Source: Corynebacterium sp. MSK297 (GTDB lineage Bacteria; Actinomycetota; Actinomycetes; Mycobacteriales; Mycobacteriaceae). From it: a DNA stretch of 64,000 bases. Shown here in pieces: positions 1-10,017 of this stretch (positions are counted from its first letter, which is position 1; each line of letters starts with the position of its first letter). The translations under genes were made by a program, and so were the position numbers. The DNA lies in contig NZ_JASPGD010000004.1 of assembly GCF_030232885.1 (NCBI RefSeq), positions 1 through 64,000 of the forward strand, in the 5' to 3' direction. The notes below the pieces were generated by a model, which saw only the letters and a list, made by a program, of their open reading frames with translations, searched no databases and was not told where the DNA came from.

Positions 1-78
1 TGACTCACAATGAGCATCCTCTCTTACGGACACAAGATCCGCATTAATCGGGTGTCCACTAAACGAGGGTAACCTCAC

Positions 79-272
79 AGGTGGAATGACGTTGTCGAGG
101 TGGAGATCGCGACGTTTGAGTGGGTGAATTGGTGGAATGAATCCAGACTCCACCAAAGCTTGGGGTACCGAACCCCGGTCGAGGTTGAAGTCGGGTTTTG
201 GGAACAAGATGAGTCCTGGGAAATAATGGAAAATAAGGTAAATGCCTAGGAACAAAACCCAGTACACTTCAG
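79..272 (+). mobile_element. IS3-family transposase OrfB 3' remnant with terminal inverted repeat
   Basis: The + frame ending in TAG at 247-249 reads as the C-terminal end of an IS3-type integrase/transposase, with the family-typical motifs ATFEWVNWWNESRLHQSLGY and RTPVEVE. Nothing upstream of about position 79 continues this reading, so only the 3' end survives. The 24 bp from 249 to 272 match, in the same orientation on the + strand, the outer terminal repeat of the remnant at 2065-2088, so this is the right end of the element. The opposite-strand remnant at 1611-2088 has the same C-terminus with several substitutions, so the two are diverged copies of one IS type. It is inactive. Confidence 0.85.
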
Positions 273-374
273 ACACTTCACCAAAGACTGGAAACTCATT
301 GAACGTCTCGCCGAGAACTAACGCGGCCGAATCAGCAAGACTGACGTATCGTCCGTGCTATCAAAGAAGCAGCC

Positions 375-393
375 CAATGAGAAGGGCTCATTG
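375..393. other. small hairpin
   Basis: A perfect 7-bp inverted repeat (CAATGAG and CTCATTG, 5-nt loop) lies just inside the left IS remnant. No U-tract follows it, so a terminator role is not supported. Its purpose is unknown. Confidence 0.3.
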
Positions 394-432
394 AGTGAAT
401 ACCGGCAGGAAAGAAAATCGAGCAAAACAAAC

Positions 433-466
433 GGACCCAGTCGCGTAAAGCTGGGCCTTTCTTTAC
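433..466 (+). terminator. possible rho-independent terminator
   Basis: A CCCAG/CTGGG stem at 436-440 and 451-455 is followed by a T-rich run (cctttcttt) on the + strand. It would end transcription coming from the left IS remnant before the leftward ORF that stops at 479. The stem is short. Confidence 0.35.
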
Positions 467-478
467 TCATCTACGGTT

Positions 479-652
479 TTAGTCCTTCTTCCTGTGGGAA
501 CGCACATGCAACAAATACGCTATAGGCCCTATCAGAGGTATTAACACCAAAAAGAGCACTACCCAAACATCCGACCATTGTCTGTTAGGTTGCCTAAAAA
601 ATGCAGTCAAGCTTACGGCTAATAAGACTACAGCTGCAGTCGTGAGCAACAT
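479..652 (-). CDS. small two-helix membrane protein, PLDc_N-like
   Basis: A 57-residue reading frame with two hydrophobic helices. The first is LLTTAAVVLLAVSLTAFF. After a short polar linker with a tryptophan comes VVLFLVLIPLIGPIAYLL, then a basic tail ending RSHRKKD. The second helix with its P-x-x-G-P-x-x-Y-x-L pattern is the signature of the PLDc_N (phospholipase D N-terminal-like) membrane domain, which is often found alone in actinobacterial proteins. No Shine-Dalgarno sequence precedes the ATG at 652. The frame stays open upstream to about 720 without a good start, so the N-terminus may be truncated. It lies between the two IS remnants and on the same strand as the next gene. Confidence 0.45.
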   Translation of the reverse strand: MLLTTAAVVLLAVSLTAFFRQPNRQWSDVWVVLFLVLIPLIGPIAYLLHVRSHRKKD

Positions 653-730
653 AAAAACGTAATCAACCGGCTGTGGTTCTAATGGAGAAATCCTATCGCT
701 TTGCAGAGCGGCTAACTGGATCTGTGAAAT

Positions 731-1426
731 TTACATCCACCCCTGATTAATCACATCGCCGTTACCATTTCCGATCACGCCCTGTGTCGCGTTTTTCATG
801 CTCCAGCTGATCCGTCCCCACGGCGACGGTACACCATGCTTCACCTCTACAGAACAGAGAAATGTCGCATTCCCACTCGAGACATAGGCATCGCTCTTAT
901 CAGTTTTTACCTCGGAAAACGGCTGATAATTATGCACCACGTTGCACTGATGTCCAAGAATTCGTGTGGCACCCGTCCCCGGTTTCGTCTCGTACGATCC
1001 ACCCACTTTAGTTTTCGTGACGCTAATCCCTGAGAACTTAAATTCGTCCGACGACTCAATATATTTCTCGCCATCACCTGCGTAATACGTCATGCTCGGC
1101 GATATCTTCAATTCTCGTGAAAAATCACCATCAGTGGCTACCGTTTCACCCTCACCATAATTAAGGTTCGGAAAGCGCTTTCCTTCAAAAAATGCTTCTA
1201 ACTCTGAAAGCTTATCGGAGGGCAGTTGTTCGAACTTGCTCAAATCGGATATCGCCTGCCTATCCCCCTGCTCTGCAGCCACGCGCAGATTAGATGCGAA
1301 TGCTTCAACCAAGGAAATGTTTTCTTCCGGTGCAGCTGATGCAGCTGTGCCTCCTGTAGCAACCATTCATACCCCGATGACTATTGACACCTCTTTGAAC
1401 AGGCGTTTTATCTTCATGCGTCGCAT
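731..1426 (-). pseudogene. secreted protein gene with in-frame stop in the signal peptide
   Basis: The main open part (ATG at 1366) encodes 211 residues, starting MVATGGTAASAAPEENISL. Its beginning looks like the second half of a signal peptide (ASA-A cleavage site). In the same frame upstream, an ATG at 1426 with a GAGGA ribosome site encodes MRRMKIKRLFKEVSIVIGV, which is the basic n-region and start of the hydrophobic core. A single TGA at 1367-1369 separates the two halves, so the ancestral gene probably had TGG (Trp) here. Without the upstream half the product has no complete export signal. The mature part has no motif I recognise. Two cysteines near the C-terminus could form a disulfide outside the cell. 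The gene sits between IS remnants, which fits acquisition and decay. Confidence 0.6.
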
Positions 1427-1610
1427 ATCCATCTGTCCTCGTACCGCAGTCCAACACGCTTCCCTGTAACGGTATCGAAGTCAACGGTATTCTTCAAGGG
1501 CATTCCTACTCAAGTTTCAACCAGTGAAGATAAAACATGACAATGGAATTACCCGCCCAAATTCGAATTATGGGTTAAACGAAAGAAGGGGGATGCGGAC
1601 GTTTTGTTAG

Positions 1611-2088
1611 TGAAGTTTACTGGGTTTTGTTTCTAGGCATTTACCCTATTTTTTATTATTTCCCGAGACTCATCTTGTTCCCACAACGCGTCTTCAACCT
1701 CGACCGGTGCGCGGTATCCCAAGCTTTGATGCAGCCTTGTCTCGTTCCACCATGACACCTACTCAAACAGGGGGGCAGGTCCATCGATGAACCGAATCAT
1801 TTCTTAATGTTGTGGGTCGAGTCGTGAGGCGAAAAAGCTGAGGCAGCTTTCAACAACTCATTGGTATCACGTAGCTTGTGGTTTTCACGTCGTAGCCTCG
1901 TGTTTTCGGCGGCCAAATCTTCAGGTACAGGTTCTGGGATGGTTCTCGAACGGCGAGCCGCCTGCACCCATTGCCGGGCAGTATGCCACGAGACGGACCA
2001 CACGGTCCTTCGCATCCTGGGTAATTTTCTTTGGTATTCTCCAGATTTTCCCTTCTACTCAGACGGAATAAAACCTGGGGCACTTCAG
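1611..2088 (-). mobile_element. internally deleted IS3-family element (two terminal repeats, fused orfA/orfB remnants)
   Basis: Reading leftward, the element starts with a terminal repeat at 2088-2065 and ends with its partner at 1611-1633. Between them is a broken orfA. A piece encoding QDAKDRVVRLV is joined to WHTARQWVQAARRSR in another frame, and the coiled-coil segment AAENTRLRRENHKLRDTNEL follows. A one-base deletion then shifts the normal end AFFASRLDPQH out of frame. OrfB is reduced to a few residues (MIRFIDG) fused to the last part (SLGYRAPVEVE...NRVNA). The element is therefore about 480 bp instead of the usual 1.2-1.4 kb, cannot make transposase, and could at most be mobilised in trans. 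Confidence 0.8.
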
Positions 2089-2125
2089 GCGCTTTGTACA
2101 ACGCTGCCTATTAAACTGGGGCGTT

Positions 2126-2971
2126 ATGTCGAAGAAGAAATCACGCCCACAGCCGTTTCCTGCCCCGGAAATTACCGGAATAGTTGATGCGCACACGCAC
2201 CTCACGTCGTGCCGTGGAAGTAGCATTGCGGAATTAGTTGAGCGTGCCATCGCTGGCGGTATTGGCGAGATATGTACTGTCGGAGACGATTTAGCCGAAG
2301 CAGAGCTGGCGTTGCAAGCCGCTCGTCAGCACTATAATCTGCATGCCGCGTGTGCGATCCATCCGACCAAGGCACACCAACTGGATGAGAATGCGAAAAT
2401 CCGGCTGTCTGAGCTGGCCCGCGACGAAAACTGCGTGGCCATTGGTGAAACTGGTCTGGATTCTTATTGGATCGAGCATTCTCCGGAGTCAACGGCGACA
2501 TTGGAACAACAGGAAGCCTCGCTGCGTTGGCATACGCAGCTTGCGCGCGAGGTAGGCAAGACGTTGATGATCCACAACCGAGAAGCAGACGCAGACCTGT
2601 TGCGCATTCTGGATGATGAACCAGCGCCACCACAAGTCATGCTGCACTGTTTTTCGTCCTCTGTCGCGATGGCGCGGGAAGCCATTGATCGTGGATGGGT
2701 ATTAAGCTTTGCCGGAAATGTGACCTTCAAGCGCAATGACGAATTGCGGAAAGCAGCGTCTCTGGTGCCGAAGGGGCAGTTATTGATCGAGACTGACGCG
2801 CCGTTTATGACTCCCGAGCCTTTTCGTGGTGCACCCAACGAGCCGTCGTTGGTGGGGCATACCGCCCTGTGTGTTGCGAAGCAGCGGGGGCAGAACCCGG
2901 AAGAGTTGGCCGCGGAAGTACGTGACACCTATTACCGCGTGTACGGGCTGGCTACGGAGTCTGAGTCGTAG
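2126..2971 (+). CDS. tatD: TatD-family metal-dependent DNase
   Basis: The product is a 281-residue TIM-barrel metallohydrolase of the TatD family, expected to act as a Mg-dependent 3'-5' exonuclease on DNA or RNA. Family metal ligands are visible in order: the HxH motif in DAHTHL near residue 23, Glu in AIGETGLD, His in MIHNREA, His in MLHCFSS, and Asp in ETDAPFMTPEPFRG. The length is normal. It is the first gene of a conserved corynebacterial run, tatD-rpfB-ksgA-ispE. The methionyl-tRNA synthetase gene often found before tatD in actinobacteria is absent, and an IS remnant lies there instead. No strong ribosome site precedes the ATG. Confidence 0.92.
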   Translation: MSKKKSRPQPFPAPEITGIVDAHTHLTSCRGSSIAELVERAIAGGIGEICTVGDDLAEAELALQAARQHYNLHAACAIHPTKAHQLDENAKIRLSELARDENCVAIGETGLDSYWIEHSPESTATLEQQEASLRWHTQLAREVGKTLMIHNREADADLLRILDDEPAPPQVMLHCFSSSVAMAREAIDRGWVLSFAGNVTFKRNDELRKAASLVPKGQLLIETDAPFMTPEPFRGAPNEPSLVGHTALCVAKQRGQNPEELAAEVRDTYYRVYGLATESES

Positions 2972-2998
2972 GTAGCGTCATGGTGCCACACACGATTG

Positions 2999-3014
2999 TG
3001 TGCTAAATTTCACA
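2999..3014. promoter_or_regulatory. candidate GlxR (CRP-type) site upstream of rpfB
   Basis: The 16-mer TGTGCTAAATTTCACA matches the GlxR consensus TGTGA-N6-TCACA with one mismatch. In C. glutamicum the orthologue rpf2 is reported to be controlled by GlxR together with RamA and RamB. A segment GAAGTTTGTGA at about 3075-3085 partly resembles a RamB motif, but that match is weak. The 320-nt gap 2972-3291 otherwise contains no gene that I can see. Confidence 0.5.
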
Positions 3015-3159
3015 GTTGCTATTCGGCCAGGCTGATTGTGCCGTGAGTGGTATTGGTGACGTTTGAGTGTTAAGTGAAGTTTGTGACAGGTGAATTATGC
3101 TTGCGTTTCGCCGCCACTGCGCGCGTTATCGTATTGTTATCATAGCTACCGAGTGATAA

Positions 3160-4458
<1,299 letters not shown>

Positions 4459-4465
4459 CAACTGT

Positions 4466-4471
4466 TAAACT
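4466..4471 (+). promoter_or_regulatory. -10 box of a likely leaderless ksgA transcript
   Basis: TAAACT fits the corynebacterial TANNNT -10 box and lies 6 nt before the ksgA ATG, with no Shine-Dalgarno between. Transcription would start at or next to the ATG. Confidence 0.4.
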
Positions 4472-4477
4472 ACCTGC

Positions 4478-5392
4478 ATGGCAAATGATGAGGTGAGCCC
4501 CGAAAGCCCAGGCACCGTAGATTTTTTAGGCCCGGTAGAAATACGGGCCCTTGCCGATGATATTGGCATCACCCCCACGAAAAAGTTGGGGCAGAATTTC
4601 GTGCACGATGCCAATACGGTCCGCCGCATCGTCGATACCGCGAAGGTACGTGCCGACGATCACGTACTGGAAGTCGGTCCTGGTTTAGGATCACTGACCC
4701 TTGGTCTGTTAGAAGTAGCTCAGCATGTGACGGCCATTGAAATTGATGAGCGACTGGCCGCGAAATTGCCAGAAACGGTGGCAGCGCGCGCTGGTCAACG
4801 GGGGGATAGTTTTTCTTTGCTCACAGCTGATGCGTTGCGTGTGAGCCCAGAACAAGTCGCGGCCGCATCCCCGGACATTATTACTGCGCCCACGGCTCTG
4901 GTTGCTAATTTGCCGTACAACGTTGCGGTGCCGGTGTTACTGCATTTATTAGCACAATTTCCGAGCATTAGTCGCGTACTGGTGATGGTGCAAGCAGAGG
5001 TTGCAGACCGATTAGCTGCCGAACCTGGCAGTAAAATTTATGGTGTACCCAGCGTGAAAGCCAGTTTTTACGGTACGGTTACTCGCGTCGGCACCATCGC
5101 GGAACATGTTTTCTGGCCCGCGCCGACGATTAAATCTGGGTTGGTGCGCATCGAGCGTTTTCCAGATGGTCTCAGCCCGTGGCCAATTAGCGACGACACG
5201 CGCCGAGAGGTCTTTCCTATTGTCGATGCGGCTTTTGCACAGCGCAGGAAGACGCTACGCGCCGCATTGTCCAAGCATTATGGTTCGGCAACCCAGGCAG
5301 AACAAGCATTGCGGGCAGTCGATATCGACCCTGGTTTACGGGGCGAAAAACTCAGTGTTGCCGATTACGTTCGCCTCGCATTGGGTGAATAA
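4478..5392 (+). CDS. ksgA: 16S rRNA dimethyladenosine transferase
   Basis: RsmA/KsgA dimethylates two adjacent adenosines in helix 45 of 16S rRNA late in 30S assembly, using S-adenosylmethionine. The 304-residue product shows the family start motif [10 protein letters not shown] (about 35-44), SAM motif [18 protein letters not shown] (about 63-79), the acidic end of beta-2 (IEIDERLA), and catalytic NLPYN (144-148). The C-terminal helical domain includes [12 protein letters not shown]. It lies 19 nt after rpfB and shortly before ispE, the usual order. The TAAACT box just upstream suggests its own leaderless transcript in addition to read-through from rpfB. Confidence 0.96.
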   Translation: MANDEVSPESPGTVDFLGPVEIRALADDIGITPTKKLGQNFVHDANTVRRIVDTAKVRADDHVLEVGPGLGSLTLGLLEVAQHVTAIEIDERLAAKLPETVAARAGQRGDSFSLLTADALRVSPEQVAAASPDIITAPTALVANLPYNVAVPVLLHLLAQFPSISRVLVMVQAEVADRLAAEPGSKIYGVPSVKASFYGTVTRVGTIAEHVFWPAPTIKSGLVRIERFPDGLSPWPISDDTRREVFPIVDAAFAQRRKTLRAALSKHYGSATQAEQALRAVDIDPGLRGEKLSVADYVRLALGE

Positions 5393-5428
5393 GACCGAGA
5401 CCACGACGAATACGGCAAGGCATAAACG

Positions 5429-6505
5429 ATGGCAGACGAATTTTTCACACCAACAAGCCCTAATAAATCGTGTACCGCGCGGGCATTTGCCAAGGTGAAT
5501 CTGCACTTGGCCGTAGGTCCGGCGCGCCCTGATGGATTTCATGAGCTAGTGACTATTTTCCAGTCGCTGGATTTAGCCGACACGGTACGGATAACTTGTG
5601 CCGAGACAGAGTCGGATTCTGCCTGCACCTCTGATGATTCTGGGCTCCAGGAGTCTAACCGAGGCTATTTTGTTGCTCACGATTCTCCAATCCACGACAC
5701 CTTTGTGCAAGGACTGACAGTGACCGGGCAGGACAGTGAATCGGTGCCCACGGATGCGAGCAATCTGGCCTGGCAAGCTGTCGATGCGGTTGCGGCAGCG
5801 CTACGCGCAGAACACACGAAGGAATTGACGCTGCCGCAGGTAACGATCGCGATCAACAAAAATATCCCGGTGGCAGGGGGCATGGCTGGCGGCTCCGCGG
5901 ACGCGGCAGCTGCCTTGCGTGCCGCGAATGCCTTGTTTTCTAGTTATGCAGGGGTAGCCGCATTAGATGAGCAGGTAATGCAGAAGCTTGCTGCACAGCT
6001 CGGCTCGGATGTTCCTTTTTGTCTACATGGGCATACCGCACTTGGTCAGGGAAGGGGAGAAAAACTCCATGCAGTTCCCACAACCGGTGTTTATCACTGG
6101 GCACTGGTGGCCAATGCACAAGGCTTGTCGACGCCGCACGTCTTCTCCGCATTTGATGAACTGTCTGACGGCTTGAGAAAGACGGACCCCAGCCCCGAAG
6201 AGACTGCAGCGCTGGAGGCTGCTCTACAAGCTGGTAATACGCAGCAGGTAGCCGCTTTGTTGCGTAATGATCTACAAGCGACAGCTCTGCAGATTCGTCC
6301 GGATTTACGAAAGCTTGTGCAGGCCGGATATCAGGCCGGTGCACTCGCAGGAATCGTGTCAGGTTCCGGACCTACCTGTGCGTTTCTGTGCGCTGACGAA
6401 CAAGCCGCACGCCAGGTGGCTGCGGAAGTAGAAAAGAAAATAGCCGGTACTCGTGGCCTTATTGCCTCGAGCCCGGCTGCTCGCGCGGAGCTTGTAGAAA
6501 GCTAA
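5429..6505 (+). CDS. ispE: 4-diphosphocytidyl-2-C-methyl-D-erythritol kinase
   Basis: IspE phosphorylates the 2-OH of CDP-methylerythritol with ATP in the non-mevalonate isoprenoid pathway. The GHMP-kinase phosphate loop PVAGGMAGGSADAAAAL is at about 147-163. The N-terminal substrate motif is AKVNLHLAVGPARPDGFHEL (about 21-40), and the C-terminal GHMP motif is GIVSGSGPTCAFL. At 358 residues it is longer than the typical 280-315. The extra length is mostly an acidic, low-complexity insertion at about 58-95. It ends the tatD-rpfB-ksgA-ispE block and converges on the next gene. Confidence 0.94.
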   Translation: MADEFFTPTSPNKSCTARAFAKVNLHLAVGPARPDGFHELVTIFQSLDLADTVRITCAETESDSACTSDDSGLQESNRGYFVAHDSPIHDTFVQGLTVTGQDSESVPTDASNLAWQAVDAVAAALRAEHTKELTLPQVTIAINKNIPVAGGMAGGSADAAAALRAANALFSSYAGVAALDEQVMQKLAAQLGSDVPFCLHGHTALGQGRGEKLHAVPTTGVYHWALVANAQGLSTPHVFSAFDELSDGLRKTDPSPEETAALEAALQAGNTQQVAALLRNDLQATALQIRPDLRKLVQAGYQAGALAGIVSGSGPTCAFLCADEQAARQVAAEVEKKIAGTRGLIASSPAARAELVES

Positions 6506-6568
6506 GCTTTTCGGAAAAACTTACAAGCTTCCTACGGCTTTCTGCATGGCGGGGTGACTACGTTGCCG

Positions 6569-7888
6569 TTACTTCGCAACGCCCATTTCCACCGGCTCGA
6601 AGTCCAGCTCGGTGCGGGTCAGCACTTCGCCTTCCTTCAGGTCGACCATCAGGAATTCCTTGTTTTCTGCGTCGGTGACGTAAGCGATATCGCCATCGAC
6701 CTTCAGAATCGGGCCAGGTTCTTGCCACTCATCCTTTTCTTTCCATGGTTCGATAACTTCGATGCGGTCGGTGACTTCGCCGGATTCGACGTCGATGATG
6801 TTCAAATAGCCGTCGTAGGTCAGCACCACGCCGTCGCCGTCACCGGTGCGGCCTAGGGAACGGAACCAGTAGGAATCCTCGAGGTCCACCTTCTTCATGG
6901 AGTAGTCGGTGGTATCAATCAGAACGACGGAGGTTGGGCGTTCAAGATCTGCGTCTTCGTCGGTCTTGTTGTCGCCTAGAACAATGGGGGAATCTTCGCT
7001 ACCGGCCAGGTTTCCGGAACGCTGGTAGCCGTCTTTGGCGATATCGCCGGCATCAACCTTGTGGAATTCTTCGTCTTCTACATCGAAAATGACTGGACCG
7101 TTGGTGCAGCCGAAAGCGACGTTGCCGCCTTGCGCGACCGCTTCGCCGTGAATGCCTGGGCAATCGTCGGTGGAGGCCAATACTTCGTTGTCCATGCTGC
7201 GGTATTCGATGCGGTGACGCTCGTCTTCGGTGCCGACGGTGGTCAGGTAGCTACCGTCTTCGAAGGGAACTGCCACACCGTGGTGCGGATCGCCGGATTC
7301 GGCAGTCACAATGTGTGCAGGGCGCATGGTGTCCGTGCCATCTTGGAGTTCGTCGTTGTCGAAGATGGTGATGTCACCAGTGCCATCGTCGAAAAGCGCA
7401 GTCTTGCCGTCGTGCTGGACGACGTGGCCAGGCTTATCAGCTGGCAGGATGTTGTCGGTGAGCTCAGGCGACTTCTCGTAGTAGTGGTTGTGATCTCCGT
7501 GTGGCTGGGTCACAGCACCGGTGTCGAAGATGGTGAAGCCGTCTTTTCCGGAAACATACAGGTGGCGGGTGTTGCCAGCAGGGTTGAGGCGGTGGAATCC
7601 GGAGATTTCTTCTTCGTCGACAATGTCGCCGGTGGATGGGTCGATCGTCGTCAAGCCTTTGTCGTGGGAGAGTACGACGCGTTGCGGTAGAGAAGAGACC
7701 TCGGTCAGATCCGCATCATCAGCGTTGGGGCCATCGTGATCGTGGCCTTCGTGGTCGTGATTATGAGCCTCTGAGGTGGAGGTGGTTTCCTGGGCACTGG
7801 TGGCGTCTTCATCTGGGCTGGAGCAAGCAGCAAGCGCGAAAGAGGTTGCTACTGCCATCGTGACTGTGGAAAATATACGGCGTTTCAT
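6569..7888 (-). CDS. aztD: AztD-like zinc-binding lipoprotein (beta-propeller)
   Basis: A 439-residue exported protein resembling zinc metallochaperone AztD, which hands Zn(II) to a periplasmic or surface binding protein. The ATG at 7888 puts a standard lipobox (FALAACSS, Cys 22) right after the signal peptide. The longer frame to 7924 does not fit. A His/Asp-rich stretch, AHNHDHEGHDHDG (about 41-53), follows, then a repeating propeller-like body. No aztABC transporter genes are adjacent, so its partner must be elsewhere. A leaderless -10 box and a Zur-like palindrome sit directly upstream. It converges with ispE. The name rests on overall resemblance and the His-rich tail. Confidence 0.75.
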   Translation of the reverse strand: MKRRIFSTVTMAVATSFALAACSSPDEDATSAQETTSTSEAHNHDHEGHDHDGPNADDADLTEVSSLPQRVVLSHDKGLTTIDPSTGDIVDEEEISGFHRLNPAGNTRHLYVSGKDGFTIFDTGAVTQPHGDHNHYYEKSPELTDNILPADKPGHVVQHDGKTALFDDGTGDITIFDNDELQDGTDTMRPAHIVTAESGDPHHGVAVPFEDGSYLTTVGTEDERHRIEYRSMDNEVLASTDDCPGIHGEAVAQGGNVAFGCTNGPVIFDVEDEEFHKVDAGDIAKDGYQRSGNLAGSEDSPIVLGDNKTDEDADLERPTSVVLIDTTDYSMKKVDLEDSYWFRSLGRTGDGDGVVLTYDGYLNIIDVESGEVTDRIEVIEPWKEKDEWQEPGPILKVDGDIAYVTDAENKEFLMVDLKEGEVLTRTELDFEPVEMGVAK

Positions 7889-7895
7889 AGAATTC

Positions 7896-7916
7896 ACAGT
7901 AATGAAAATGAATTCA
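7896..7916 (-). promoter_or_regulatory. aztD promoter with Zur-like box
   Basis: On the minus strand, TACTGT (7901-7896) lies 7 nt before the ATG and fits a leaderless -10 box. Immediately upstream, TGAATTCATTTTCA (7916-7903) resembles the AT-rich palindrome bound by Zur. Repressor bound there would block the promoter when zinc is sufficient. The match is imperfect and was made by eye. Confidence 0.4.
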
Positions 7917-7940
7917 ACGTGCAAAAAGTCTTAGCTGATT

Positions 7941-7966
7941 AACCTCGTATCTTAACCTCGTATCTT
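7941..7966. repeat. two perfect 13-bp direct repeats upstream of aztD
   Basis: The 13-mer AACCTCGTATCTT occurs twice in immediate tandem. It lies about 25 bp upstream of the Zur-like box, in the 190-bp gap between divergent aztD and the ABC-F gene. It may be an activator site or a slippage product. Confidence 0.85.
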
Positions 7967-8078
7967 TTTAGGTGCGGCCAGAAAGTGTTGCGAGTTAAGC
8001 ATCGTGCACTGGTTACCCCCAGTCGCGCATGGCTGTCCTTAGCGGCTGATAGTCAGGGTGCTTTAAAATGGAATCACT

Positions 8079-9923
8079 ATGGTGAACCTGTTAAACGCAG
8101 AGAATATCTCGCAATCTTTCGGCCTGAAAACCCTCCTTGATGGTGTATCGCTGGGTGTGCAATCGGGGCAGCGCATTGGAGTCGTCGGCGTGAATGGTGG
8201 CGGTAAAACGACGTTGTTGGAGGTGCTGACAGGCTTAGTAGAACCTGATAGTGGCCGGGTGGCGCGAAATTCAGATCTTCGGATGGCCGTAGTCACCCAG
8301 CGTGCAGAGCTCGACCCTGCAGCAACGATTGGGCGCACAGTGGTGGAACCGCTAGGCCTCGATACCTTCGAATGGGCCTCGAACGCGAAAGTACGCGATG
8401 TATTGGGTGGCCTAGGCGTCGCGCAATTAGGGTTGGATACACCGGTTGGCCAACTCTCGGGAGGAGAGAAGCGGCGGGTGAATTTGGCGGCCGCTCTCGT
8501 GCAAGACCTCGATTTGGTCGTACTTGACGAGCCCACTAACCATCTAGATGTGGAAGGCGTGCAGTGGCTGGCTGATCACCTCTTGCGTCGCAAAGTCGCG
8601 GTGCTCGTGGTGACCCACGACCGCTGGTTTTTAGACACGGTTGCTCAATTGACCTGGGAGGTTCACGATGGCCAGGTGGATGTCTACGACGGTGGCTATA
8701 ATGACTGGATTTTTGCCCGGGCAGAGCGCCAGCGGCAAGCAGAAGCAGCCGAACAACGCCGACAGAATTTGGCGCGCAAGGAATTGGCGTGGTTGCGTCG
8801 TGGCGCGCCAGCCCGGACGTCGAAACCGAAATACCGGATCGCGGCTGCTGAGGCATTAATTAAAGACGTTCCGCCGGTGCGCAATAGCGTCGAGCTGATG
8901 TCGTTTTCCAAACAGCGGTTGGGCCGCAAGGTTATCGAGCTGGAAAATGCGCGCTTAGAAACCCCTGACGGGCAGGTGCTTGTCGACGATCTCACGTGGC
9001 GCTTAGCCCCTGGTGAGCGCGTGGGACTGGTCGGGGTTAACGGTTCTGGTAAGACGACGCTGCTGCGCGCTTTGGCAGGCGATCACGAACTCGCTTCCGG
9101 CAAACGCATTGAAGGCCAAACCGTGCGTGTGGGCTGGTTACGTCAGGAACTCGATGATCTCGACCCGCAGCGGCGACTGCTGGATGCGGTAGAAGATGTG
9201 GCCACCTATGTGCACCTGGGCACAAAGGAGCTATCTGCTTCGCAGTTGGCGGAACGTCTTGGTTTTAGTCCGAAACGCCAGCGCACCCCGGTCGGTGATC
9301 TGTCTGGTGGCGAGCGTCGACGCCTCCAATTAACCCGGGTGTTGATGAGTGAGCCCAATGTTTTGCTTCTCGACGAGCCCACCAACGACCTTGATATTGA
9401 TACGTTGCAAGAATTGGAATCTTTGCTCGACGAGTGGCCTGGCACTCTGGTGGTGGTCTCGCATGACCGCTATTTGATCGAGCGTATTACCGATGCTGCC
9501 TACGCCTTGTTTGGCGATGGTAATTTGCAACATCTTCCGGGCGGAATTGAGCAATACCTGCAGGTGCGCGCTGCTTCTGCAGGTGATGCACCGCGCGGAG
9601 CACTGGATTTGGGGCCGAATAGGTCAGATGAAATCCCAGGGGGCGGTGGTAGCGGTACCAGTTCGGCGGCATCGCCCGGCAAACCCGAAATTTCTGCGCA
9701 GCAAGAACGTGAGATCACCAAGGCTATGCGTGCACTGGAGCGCAAGATGGATAAGTTGGAAAAGTCGGAAGCACAGCTCGATGAGAAAATGGCGACGGCT
9801 GCTGAAAACGTCGACACGCAGCGGTTGACGGAGCTCAATGAAGAGAAATCTGAGGTGGCAAGGTGCCGGGAAGAACTCGAAGCCGAGTGGTTGGAGCTGG
9901 CCGATACGCTGGATGCGCATTAA
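8079..9923 (+). CDS. ABC-F family ATPase (Uup/EttA type)
   Basis: A 614-residue cytoplasmic protein with two ABC ATPase domains and no membrane segment, i.e. an ABC-F translation factor or ribosome-associated ATPase. Domain 1 has GVNGGGKTT (about 38-46), signature LSGGEKRR and VVLDEPTNHLD. Domain 2 has GVNGSGKTT, LSGGERRR and LLLDEPTNDLD. Each domain ends with a histidine switch (VTHDRWF, VSHDRYL). A basic linker rich in Gln and Arg lies between them, and a charged coiled coil occupies about 540-614, as in Uup. A TAAAAT box lies 9 nt before the ATG. The substrate, or the antibiotic protected against, cannot be read from sequence. Confidence 0.92.
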   Translation: MVNLLNAENISQSFGLKTLLDGVSLGVQSGQRIGVVGVNGGGKTTLLEVLTGLVEPDSGRVARNSDLRMAVVTQRAELDPAATIGRTVVEPLGLDTFEWASNAKVRDVLGGLGVAQLGLDTPVGQLSGGEKRRVNLAAALVQDLDLVVLDEPTNHLDVEGVQWLADHLLRRKVAVLVVTHDRWFLDTVAQLTWEVHDGQVDVYDGGYNDWIFARAERQRQAEAAEQRRQNLARKELAWLRRGAPARTSKPKYRIAAAEALIKDVPPVRNSVELMSFSKQRLGRKVIELENARLETPDGQVLVDDLTWRLAPGERVGLVGVNGSGKTTLLRALAGDHELASGKRIEGQTVRVGWLRQELDDLDPQRRLLDAVEDVATYVHLGTKELSASQLAERLGFSPKRQRTPVGDLSGGERRRLQLTRVLMSEPNVLLLDEPTNDLDIDTLQELESLLDEWPGTLVVVSHDRYLIERITDAAYALFGDGNLQHLPGGIEQYLQVRAASAGDAPRGALDLGPNRSDEIPGGGGSGTSSAASPGKPEISAQQEREITKAMRALERKMDKLEKSEAQLDEKMATAAENVDTQRLTELNEEKSEVARCREELEAEWLELADTLDAH

Positions 9924-10017
9924 TTGCCGCGCCGACGTGTCGTTGATTCTGGGAAGTCTGGCCAACACGCTGGGCTAAAGGTGCGGTTTTGCCTGAAGGG
10001 TATGTCACCATGAAGGC

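Noticed and set aside
1367..1369. TGA read as selenocysteine in the secreted protein
   Set aside because: The position is in the hydrophobic core of a signal peptide and no SECIS-like hairpin follows. A TGG-to-TGA mutation explains it better.
7061..7690. 209-residue ORF opposite aztD
   Set aside because: It is antisense to a clear gene, with no family resemblance and no ribosome site.
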